Part shown: piece by piece, positions 1-9,615 of the stretch
Layout of the letters: the number at the start of each line of letters is the position of its first letter
How positions within the stretch are numbered: the first letter of the stretch is position 1
Assembly (NCBI GenBank): GCA_013365325.1
Contig: JABVXV010000580.1
Location: forward strand, 1 to 24,777
From: Dipetalonema caudispina
Taxonomy: Eukaryota; Nematoda; Chromadorea; Rhabditida; Onchocercidae
Reading direction: 5' to 3'
Length of the DNA stretch: 24,777 nt
The notes under the pieces: model-generated
What the model was told of the DNA's origin: nothing
The model's input: only the letters and a program-made list of their open reading frames with translations
Databases searched by the model: none
Position numbers and translations under genes: made by a program

Positions 1-313
1 GTAGTATCCAAGAATATAATAAACACTCTAAATATGCCATTGGAATGATTGGAACAAGTTTTTTGAATGATTGATATTTGGCAATGTTATCTTTTCATAC
101 ATTTTTTTTTTTTTTTTTTTTTTTTTTCAAGTTAAATTTTTATTTAGTTTTTGTTTTTTTTTTTATTTTTATTAAATAGAATTTTCACTTTAGTTAAAAA
201 AAAAAAAAAAAAAAAAAATGACATAATTCATCGTACCAATCATTTTTAATCCATTTATTATTCAAACATGATGATGTTGTTTAAAAAATTCAATTCTATT
301 TCCCTATTTTGTT

Positions 314-322
314 CCCTTTTTT

Positions 323-397
<75 letters not shown>
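314..397. repeat. Long poly(T) tract, interrupted
   Basis: This is a near-continuous T tract on the plus strand, with pure runs of 35 T (325-359) and 37 T (361-397) separated by single C residues. It is the longest of several dozen A or T tracts in the window. Such tracts exclude nucleosomes and are prone to slippage, so the exact length may be unreliable in any assembly. Confidence 0.95.
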
Positions 398-398
<1 letters not shown>

Positions 399-1523
399 AT
401 AAATTATAATGGTAAATTATTTTTGTTTTTTTTTTTTTCTTTTTCAAATTACATAAAAGTCAAAATTTATTTTTGATCAAATTACAGCGACATTAAAAAT
501 TCATTTAAGATAAAATGATACGAAAATTAAAATTTATTTTCAATTAAATTATATCAAAATTATACAATTCACTTTACGTTTTTCACACTATTTTCTCTTG
601 ACAATTACAAAAGATGTTAAATAATGTGTATAATATGTGATATTCCTCAGATATCATCCATTAATGACATACTTTTAATACTAAAATCTAATTATTCATT
701 TAAAATTATTATTCAAATGTTATTTTTTTTATTTTCTACCTATTAAATAAACCAATTTATGCAATCATTATCCTATGAATTTTTAATTGAAGGAAAAAAA
801 AAAAAAACTTTTCCATACCTGAATATTATTATTCAGTTATAGCAAATAACAAAAATTATTTCACTTAACACATAATCTATTGATTTTAATTAATAGTTAA
901 CTTAAGTAATATTTGCCAAAATTAGTTTTAATTAATTGTTTAGCATAAATACTAAGTCAATTTTTTTTTTCGAACTTTTAAGTTTTTTTTTTCTTTTCAG
1001 AGAAAAAGAAAAGAAAAATGTTGCAAACTTTATTACAATAATATAATAATTATTTATTATAATAATTAATATTTGTATGTATCGAAGGTAATCTTAGCAG
1101 TAAAATTGCTAAAAAAAAAAAAAGAAAAGAATTGAGAAAAAATTCTATAATATTCCGGTGGCAATAATTCTTATTATCGATTTAGATTAATCAATAAATA
1201 TCGATTATTCCATGTTTGATTTATGGCTGAAATATTGTGAAATACTGCTGATACATTCGCTATTTTGCATAAACAATCTATTATTCTTTCCATTTCGCTA
1301 AACTTTACATGCTTCCATTACTTTTTACGTACATTCATTTGTATTCATTGTTTTTTTTTTGTAATTATTTGTGAAATAAATAATATGAAAATTAGAAATT
1401 TTAAAAATTACAAATAATTTCTTATTTCGTATCTCTTACTATCATATAATTTAGTTATTAATTAGCATACAGTTAATTTTTTTATCTAACGAAAAATTAA
1501 ATTATTGCTTACTTTTTTTTTTT

Positions 1524-1550
1524 TCTCTCTCTCTCCCTCTCTCTCTTTCT
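1524..1550. repeat. CT microsatellite
   Basis: A CT-rich dinucleotide repeat with a few interruptions follows a T tract on the plus strand. It has a GA counterpart on the plus strand near 21920. Confidence 0.9.
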
Positions 1551-2462
1551 CACTTAATCTTTTGCTTGTTTTGTTTTCACTTTTTTTCCCCTTCAACTAA
1601 TTTCTTTGATATTTATTATGAATGAAAATTACTGATTGCTGAATATTATGAAAAAAGAAGAAAATATTTTTAAATGCAAATCTTTTTGTTTGGTAATGGC
1701 AAAAATAAATATGTAAATAATTCGATTAAAATATTTTCAGTCATTCTAAGATAAATAAATAGAGATAATCATTTTAAAACTAGTTTTGAAATATTTATTT
1801 CCTAAGAGAAACTAAACTTTTAGTTAAATTTCATGCTTTTAAATTCTAAAATATCATTTCCAAAGGAACATTATTGTTTGTACTTGAATAATTTTATATT
1901 ATGCAAATTTTCAAGATTCTTTTGAGAAGTATTGAATTATTAATGATGTACAATGATCAAAGAGACATAAAACAAACGACTAAACAGATTTGGGGGGAAA
2001 AAAGGATCAAATTTCGATAATTATTTATGAATTTAAATTTTCAATTTCTATTTTACAAATAATAAAATATATGCAATATGATAATGATAGTAAATTATAG
2101 CGAAAATATTAATTATTATCATGAAAGGAACTGTAGTCTTAATGATTTTGAAAAGTGAAAAAATTAGATTGCATTTCATATTATCGAATGAAAGTTGTGA
2201 AGTTTCATTCATCAAAATTAATTTAAATAACTATTTTGTAGTTAAAGGTGTGTGTAAAAGAAGTAACATAAAATTGAAATGTTAAATTTATAGGTGGAAT
2301 ATACTGCACAATTTCTCATTGCATTATAACATTAGCTCTCTAATAGTAGAATTTGTAAATTAATCAATTTAAATTATCATTTTCTTTTTTTGTTGTAATT
2401 ATTGTTTATTCAGTTTTATATTAATTTTTTATTTATTTAACATTTGTAATGATCTCTTATTC

Positions 2463-2480
2463 ATATATATATATATAATA
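2463..2480. repeat. AT microsatellite
   Basis: A short alternating AT run lies in gene-free sequence. A second run of similar length sits about 100 bases downstream. Confidence 0.9.
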
Positions 2481-2570
2481 TAAATTGATTCCCTAACACG
2501 TTCCATATTCAATTAATCCAATCGATCAACATTTCTTCGTGAATAAATACCAGAATTAAAATTGAAGTCA

Positions 2571-2587
2571 ATATATATATATATATA
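2571..2587. repeat. AT microsatellite
   Basis: A second short alternating AT run. No gene boundary is evident beside it. Confidence 0.9.
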
Positions 2588-3165
2588 CGTTATTCGTCAT
2601 AATATGATGGATGATGAAATGATTGAAATTGTCGATTAATTTAATATTTTGTTTGAATTTTTATTAATTTCATTTCCTTTGCGTAAAATTTCCATCAAAA
2701 ATGTTGAATTTTTGTTAAACGAAAATGAATTTTTTTTTTTCACTTACTTAAAAATTTTAACAAAAACTATATTTTTGTTTGGTTATTCAATTTCATACTT
2801 TTGTCATTCCGTTCAATTCCGTTATTTAATTTCCTTATCCATACAAACGGAATATTCTCTATTTTTTTCACTAACAAAATTGATGTTTTTCTACATAATT
2901 CGTTATTAATAAATGTGTGCTTTTTTTTTTTTTATTCTTTTTAATTGGTAAAAAAATTTTTTTTTCATTTCAAATTCCATTAAGCAAAATAAATATAATT
3001 GCTAACAATTGAACAAACTACATAACACATCGATGTGATATGAATTTCAATCGTTTCTTCCTTTATGATTAAAATTTTATGCTATTGTTTATTTACATAA
3101 CATAAAAGATAATTAACAAATTTTAAAATTTGAAAAGAAAATAAATCATTTAGCTTTTATGTTAT

Positions 3166-3199
<34 letters not shown>

Positions 3200-3466
3200 A
3201 AAAAAAATGAAGAAAGAAATGATTAATTAGCTGACAATAGTAAAAAGAAAAGAATGTATTTACACAATTCTCGAAATATTTTCAATTTTACACTAACGAA
3301 AATTTTTTACACCGTTGCAAAATGTATTGCTTGGATTATTTTAACAATGCTTATTTCTCAAACAGTAAAACTGAACCATTTCTCGTTATTGTTCTTCTTC
3401 GTACGTTTTGTTTATTCTTTAATTGTTTACATCATTAATGTTATTATTATTACGCTTATCTATGTG

Positions 3467-3540
3467 TACACATACATACACATACACGCACACACACACA
3501 CACACAGACACACACAGACACATACAGATAGACATACACA
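3467..3540. repeat. CA-rich microsatellite
   Basis: A CA repeat interrupted by TA, GA and CG steps runs for about 70 bases. It is purest at about 3489-3506. It produces the Thr-His-rich tail of the open frame 3254-3553, one reason that frame is not called a gene. Confidence 0.9.
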
Positions 3541-3715
3541 GTGCTTTATTTGATTTATTGGTCATTTTGTCCACTTGTTTACACTTATATATTATTTGTT
3601 AGCAATTGGTAACTACTAACTATTTACTGTTGATGTAAAGAAGATTTAACTTTACGTTTCATCTTTTGATACTAAATGTTATAATTTTAAATTATTTATT
3701 ACTAATATTGTAATT

Positions 3716-3815
3716 ATTATTATCATTATCATTACTATTACTATTATTATTTTTTATTACTAGTAACAATAATAATAATAATAATAATAATCATTGTTAT
3801 TATTATTATTTCCAT
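3716..3815. repeat. ATT/AAT trinucleotide array with palindromic centre
   Basis: ATT-type repeats on the left and AAT-type repeats on the right flank a perfect 10-base palindrome, TTACTAGTAA (3757-3766). Because the arms are complementary trinucleotides, the whole segment could extrude as a cruciform or fold as a long hairpin if transcribed. A further TTATTATT run follows to about 3810. Simple-repeat origin is sufficient to explain it. Confidence 0.75.
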
Positions 3816-4916
3816 TTTTATTATATTATTTCCTATTTTTATTATTGCAATTATTTTTATTTTTACAACAATTATTGCTATTAAAAAATATTGAAATTTT
3901 TAATTGTAATCAAAAATATTTATAGTTATAATTTTTACAAATATTTTCGCACTGTTAAAAAAAAAATTGTTTTCAACAATAAAACTTTTCTATTTAATTC
4001 GTTTCATTTATCCTATCGTATATAATTTTCATATGATTAATTTTAATTTCATACAAAAATGAATGGTAAGAATATATTGATAAAACAATAATATTACATT
4101 ATGTTATTCATTCATATTACATTATAATATCTGTTAATTTATTTAGTTCTCCTTTGTTAAACAAAATATGCTTCGACAAATTGATAACATAAAATTTCTT
4201 TGATTTTTCTAAATTGTAAATTAAAAAATATATCTTTTATTGTTTTTCATTCATATCAACAATAATGACAATTTATGTAAAGAGGAAAGAAAAAGAAAAA
4301 ATGAAACGAAACAAGAAAAAAGATAGAAATGATGTGAATAAAATTCTTTTCAATCATTAGTCAGAGACATATTTACATATTTTTCAAAATGTTATAATTA
4401 TATAATTGATTGAGAATTTGAGATATATCTGAAATAGATTCATTTTATAATTCCTAATGATATTTTAACTGAGTGAATGTTGTAGCATTTTCGTATAACT
4501 AAATTGTAATTTAAAAGAAAGAGAGAGAAAAAAAAAAGAATTATTTAAAATTATTAAAGTATCTATAAATGTGATATTTTAATTAAAGTTAAATATAAAC
4601 CAATTAAATAAAAGTTTTTTTTTTTTTTTTTTTTTGTTTTTCTATTATTTTGAAATTTCAGAAGTAGGAATGAGAAAGAGAGAGCAAACAAATAAGCAAA
4701 AAGAATAGAACCGGTATCAATTATGAAAATAATGCATCTATCGTCTGTCAAATTGCAATTAAATTTTCAGTATCTTTTCAATCAATCAGTTAGTTTTTAT
4801 TTACACTTTGTTTGCTTCACCTCATCATTTAATGGGACTCAAATATTTCGCTATCCTTCTAAAAATTGCCCCAATTTTCCTCTTATTTCCTCTTTAAATG
4901 AAATCAAATTGAAATC

Positions 4917-4972
4917 AAAAATTGATAAAAATCAATTGATGTAGAAAATTGATAGAAATCAGTTGTCGTAAA
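4917..4972. repeat. Degenerate tandem duplication, period 27
   Basis: Two adjacent copies of a sequence beginning AAAATTGATA lie 27 bases apart, with several mismatches between them. This is an old short duplication with no coding meaning that I can see. Confidence 0.6.
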
Positions 4973-6896
4973 ATATATTATAAACAATATTTGATAATTT
5001 TCAATAGCTAATACGATGAATCACATAGATGTATTAATTGATTTAAATAAATATTTGTGAATTTTTTAGCTAATTTTTTAAAAAGATTAAAGTTTTTACT
5101 TCCTCGTTTGATCTTATTTACAAATTCATATTGATAATATTCTTGTTCAATTATTAATCATATATTGATACTTCCACGAATACATCAATGATTTTTTGTC
5201 AATAATACGACAATTTAATTATGCAAATTTTTGTTTATCATTTCAATAAAAAAATTTTTTATCAATAAATTTTTGTCTACTATTTTTCAATTAACTTTCT
5301 CCCTTTTTTTTCTGCCCTCATTTTTTATTTTTCGTTCTCAAACTTTTTTTTTTTTATTTTATAGCAAATATTGGTTATTTCCCTATTTTCATTAAGTAAT
5401 TTATACATATAAATATATGGAGAGAAGAAATTGTTTATTTTTCTCCCAATAAATTTCATGAATTCTTAATTAATTTATCGGAAGTATTTCTAGCATACTC
5501 CCATTTTACCTTATCATTCATTTGTTTTGCATCATTTAAAGGTAAACATTAAGGTGAGAAATTATTTAAGCAATCAAATTATCAATTAAATTTTAGGAAC
5601 AAACAAAGAAGAAAAAAAAAAAAAAAAAACAAAAGAAAGAATGGAAAGCATTAGGAAAATTGTTAGCAGAAAAAATTAATTACAACTAAACTATGCAACA
5701 TTTTAATGGTAATTACAATTTGTAACATTGTTGTCTTTTTTTTTCTTTTTTCATTTTTATTTCCAATTATTTCGAAGAATTGTTGTTTTGATTGAATTTT
5801 TTCTCGGAAATAACGGAATTATTCAATTATTGTTGTGTTTTTTTTTTTTTATGAGATAATGGATAAACTAAGAAGGATGGAAGTGAAGTAAAAAAAAAAG
5901 AACGAAATTTTAGAGTGAAATGATTAGACAATAATGTTATTTGATGTTTTTTTTTTTCTTAATTTGATTCAAAATTTAATCCAATTCAAAAGTATAGTGC
6001 TAAGATCATATTTGAATTCTTATCAAATAACCTAATATGAAAATTTTCCCTGTCAGTAAACGATTAAACAGTTGTAATAATTTTTATTTCAGTACATTCT
6101 GTGTAATTTTTAATTGTTTTTGTATCTAAACCTTTCCATTCCTTTAAAAAAATCAAAGTTAGTTTATCTTAATACTGCTATCAAAAATTTTATTAGAAGT
6201 AAAGATGTAATGGTTTAAAAAAAAATTCCATTACTTTATTAATAAATTCCACTTCCATAAATATTATTAAATTTAGGATCAAAATTTTCATATATTATTT
6301 GCGACAATTTTTTTTATTGTACAAAAAAATACAAATCCAAATTGTCTAAATAATAAGGAAGAAAAAAGAGAATTTTCTTTTTTTCATTTTTTTTGATTAT
6401 ACATTGAAACTGTTTTTAAGTTACGAATAAATGAAATGAAATATTATCATCGTTCAACAGTATTTCTTGAAAGTAATTATAAAATTAAGTTACTTTTTTT
6501 TTTCCCCCTCAATTTCTACTTTTCTCGAAGAAAAAAAAGAAATTCTATTTAAAACGAGTTTCTACTTCTTTCTCTTCTCTGTACTTTTTTTCTTTTTTTT
6601 TTTTTTTTTTTTGAAAATTTTAAATTACCAAAATAACACATCAAAGAATTTTAGGATATATTTGTGTAATAAATGACTTCATAATTGTGGATAATATTTA
6701 TATGAATAAATGAATAAAAATGAACAATACGTGTTATACGTATAAATGTTTTTACGCAGAATACGCAAAAGTTAAAACAATAATTCGATTTTCTCTAAAA
6801 CTAACATTGAATACCAAGTAGAATCTACACGTAAACTTCTATGAATTATACATTAGCAATAAGATAAATGTGATAGTTCAATCCTTTTGTTTACAA

Positions 6897-6966
6897 CAAT
6901 AATGCTTATTATTGCTTCGATGTACGAAAATTTCTTCATACAATACGAATAATATTATTTATTGTA
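6897..6966. repeat. Two adjacent palindromes
   Basis: The first hairpin is CAATAAT (6897-6903) with ATTATTG (6908-6914) around a GCTT loop. The second is TACAATA (6939-6945) with TATTGTA (6960-6966), enclosing a dinucleotide CG bulge and the perfect palindrome AATAATATTATT (6948-6959). In AT-rich DNA some palindromes arise by chance. Two within 70 bases, sharing the CAATA/TATTG motif, is mildly notable. No function is assigned. Confidence 0.5.
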
Positions 6967-7743
6967 CGAGTAAAATAATAATAGCTATCAATAATGATCG
7001 CAATCAAAGTTACTATAGTAAGGAATGAATTATTGCTACAATAATTAATGACGGGAAAGGGTTAAATTTATATCAATGTTGGTTACAATATGGTACATTT
7101 ATGATGATATGACCAAATTATGAATAATACGAATGAAAATGATGGGGGAAAAAAAAAAAAAAAAATTGAAATAATTGAGAATTAATGATTCTTTCCTTTG
7201 TATCATTTTAATTATACATTTTATTAATTTCAAGATGAGAATGAAAATATTTTTCTACCTATTAATAAAGTTATAATTTTATCACATCGTTTATTTGATT
7301 CAACTTTTTGCTCTTTCCCGAATACATTCTTTTACATTGTACTATTATAAACTTGAAGGAATATCGTTGTAAATAAGCAAAATGTCAAGAAAAATTGATA
7401 ATTTTCAAATGAATCATTCAGATATTATCTTCTGACCTTTCCAATGTTTTTTTTTTTTTTTTTTTTTCTTTTTATAACTTAATGAATCATCAGTAATGCA
7501 TCAAATAACGATAGTATTCATTTGATCATTAATGTATGACTAATAGTGAATATGTAATTAGGTATGATCAGATAATCCATTTATTTGTTTTCATCGGTTA
7601 TATTTGATCAGATATGTTATCATTCATTCTCTAACATCATTTCCATACCAAAAATGATCATACAGTGATGGAATTTCCGATGTAAATATCGACAATTTAA
7701 CTAATTTAGACTTTTATCTAGGGACATTTCAATATTATATGTT

Positions 7744-7982
7744 AAAATGTCAATTTATAGACGCTAAATGTCAAAATGTTACGTCAGTGAATGTGACGTA
7801 TCGAATTGTTTGCATCATGAATATAATGCGTCAAAATGTTACGTTAATGAATGTGATACATCGGAATGTAAGTCAATGAATGCATTCCGGGCGATTATTA
7901 CGCCAATAATAAATGTAATGCGGAATGTTACGTCAATGAATGTAATACGTCGAAATATTACGTTGATAAAATGTTGTACCAT
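7744..7982 (+). repeat. 30-base minisatellite encoding a Cys decapeptide
   Basis: About eight degenerate units lie head to tail at 7744, 7774, 7804, 7834, 7864, 7892, 7923 and 7953. Six are exactly 30 bases; the fifth is 28 and the sixth is 31. The best units (7774, 7834, 7923) translate in one frame to ten-residue repeats: KCYVSECDVS, KCYVNECDTS and ECYVNECNTS. The 28 and 31 base units shift the frame, so no single ORF spans the array. An ATG at 7768 opens a 79-residue frame that loses the pattern after unit 4. The unit is richer in G+C than its surroundings and contains repeated ACGTCA/ACGTTA. It could be a non-coding minisatellite or the decayed remains of a repetitive coding exon. Confidence 0.8.
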
Positions 7983-8068
7983 TGAAATATTATTCTGTTA
8001 TAAGTGAAAATTTTGTATTGCATAAAAATATCAAATTCGTTGATAGCTATATTTTGATTTCTTTGTCT

Positions 8069-8208
8069 AATCATCATTATTTATCATCATCATTTTCAAC
8101 ATCATCATCATCATTTATCATGATCAGTTTCGACATCATCATCATCATCAACATCATCATCATCATCATCATCATCATTTATCATCATCAGTTTCAACAT
8201 CATCATTG
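8069..8208. repeat. ATC/CAT trinucleotide array with higher-order period
   Basis: The segment consists of CAT/ATC repeats broken at intervals by TTTATCATCATCA and by GTTTCAACATCA or GTTTCGACATCA. The array therefore has a higher-order unit of a few tens of bases on top of the triplet. It begins less than 100 bases after the 30-base minisatellite. The Ile-, His- and Ser-rich open frame across it (7982-8248) is a by-product of the repeat. Confidence 0.85.
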
Positions 8209-8314
8209 TCGCAATATTGATTCCTTTCATTATGTCTTTTTTTTTTAATTCTCTCTAAATAAATTGTTAGCTTCGAATGGAAAATATTTGTTTACACTTT
8301 TTGCTTTTAAGTAC

Positions 8315-8353
<39 letters not shown>

Positions 8354-9605
8354 AAGAAAAGGAAAATTTTATCTGTTCCCTCATTCACTCATTCACCATA
8401 AAAAATCTGTTTATCAAATGTTTTTCAAATTTTGTTTATCTTTAATGCTAACGTTAGTTGGCTTATTTGATGGTTTCATATTGCCCCAAAAAAAATAATA
8501 TGATAGAGAAATATTTTATGGCATTATGGAATTAAAAAAAAAAAAAAAAACTATTAAAATGCGTTTTTTTTTTTTTTTTTAATACTGTTCGATAAGATAT
8601 CAAATAATAAAATTTTATTCTCTCATTTTTTTTTTCCTTTATATTCCCATAAGTTATTTTTTATTTTTGCTAAATAATTTTTATTCAAATGCTAAAAATT
8701 TCGCAAATTTTTTTTTAAAAATGAATTTATATATAGACATGAGAAGAAGAAAATTTGAAAAAGAATCCAATTACTAATCGTTTATAAAAAGTCAATTACT
8801 TTTTTTTTTTTATAAATTTTCAATAAATCGTTTTTTTTTTTTTTAAAAAAATCTTTCGACAAATCGTTCGGCGTTTTTTTTCCGCTTTTTTTTTTTTTTT
8901 TGCTTTATAGAAGACAATGTTAAGGCTTTGTTACGATAAGTAAAGTTGCATGCATACGGTGAAAATATCAGTGTAAAGTAACGATAAAAATGTCAGTGTA
9001 AAGTATAAATTTAAATGACGTAATTTCATCAGAATCTTTTAAATAGAAAACATTTTTTTTTGAGATTTCAATTATCAAAAAAAAAAAAAAGAAAAAAGAA
9101 AAAATTTTGCGCTTCTTAACGACATTTGCCTGATGTAAATATATGCAAAATCGGACAAAAGATTTTGTGGAATGAAATAATATTAACTAATTTTAGCAAC
9201 CACTGCATTTTCATATTGAACAAATTGTTGTTAAAAATTCGTTTTTTCAATTTAACCAAAAAAATAACACTCTGTGAAATTTATTAGAATTAAACCAATT
9301 TTTCTAAATTTTTTAAATTTACAAAATTGCAAATAATTAAGTTATAGTGTGATCAAGTTGTTGAACTGTTTTTATTCTTTTTTTTTTCTTATTAAATTTT
9401 GAATGCAAATGTTAAATGATTTAGCACTTTTTCTTTTCTTTTTTGAAATATTTTTAGTGATTTCAAAAAGAATTATACGAAAGTTATTTCAATTATGTGA
9501 AATATGGTTAACGAATTGAAATCGAACTGAAATATTGATTTAAATAAATTTCAGTTAAACAAATAAATTTTTTTGGTTGTTGCTGAAGTGAAGTGATCGT
9601 TCTTA
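8209..9605. other. Gene-free region upstream of the galectin
   Basis: No exon was recognised. The stretch holds a 34-base A tract (8318-8351), several T tracts, and a short repeat near 8962-9005. It should include the promoter or outron of the downstream galectin gene, but no TATA box or initiator stands out against the AT-rich background. Confidence 0.5.
8962..9005. repeat. Short tandem duplication, period 25
   Basis: The motif CAGTGTAAAGTA occurs at 8969-8980 and again at 8994-9005 in a matching AAAAT context. A weaker third echo (ACGATAAGTAAAGT) lies just upstream. It is a two-copy, 25-base repeat about 600 bases upstream of the galectin start codon. Confidence 0.65.
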
Positions 9606-9612
9606 TCACAGC
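9605..9612 (+). promoter_or_regulatory. Probable SL trans-splice acceptor of the galectin
   Basis: TATCACAG ends three bases before the ATG at 9616. No donor or upstream exon is evident. An acceptor this close to the start codon is typical of nematode messages that receive a spliced leader. The in-frame TGA seven codons before the ATG (TGA TCG TTC TTA TCA CAG CAA ATG) shows that the frame does not extend upstream without splicing. Confidence 0.5.
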
Positions 9613-9615
9613 AAA

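Larger units (their letters stand above)
1..7743. other. Gene-free AT-rich region
   Basis: I find no exon chain, conserved domain or RNA gene here on either strand. Open frames of 60 to 100 codons (for example 2649-2909, 3254-3553 and 4723-4944 on the plus strand) are made of Phe, Ile, Leu, Lys and Asn, run through homopolymers or the CA repeat, and resemble no family I know. The stretch is dominated by A and T tracts, with simple repeats and palindromes listed separately. A good acceptor-like site (TTCTTTTCAG, 991-1000) is followed by an ATG at 1018, but that frame stops after seven codons. An exon of an unrecognised gene cannot be excluded. Confidence 0.6.

Noticed and set aside
1..100. Minus-strand frames open to the left edge, possibly the end of an exon of a neighbouring gene
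   Set aside because: Two frames are open for about 30 codons but neither gives a recognisable peptide or an acceptor; too short to support.
991..1041. Strong TTCTTTTCAG acceptor followed by an ATG, a possible SL-spliced gene start
   Set aside because: The frame from the ATG at 1018 stops after seven codons and no donor or downstream exon was found.
3254..3553. 99-codon plus-strand frame with a hydrophobic middle and a His/Thr-rich tail
   Set aside because: The tail is the translated CA microsatellite and the rest is Ile/Phe/Leu-rich, as expected of AT-rich DNA. There are no splice or family signals.
7982..8248. 88-codon frame rich in Ile, His and Ser
   Set aside because: It is produced by the ATC/CAT triplet array.
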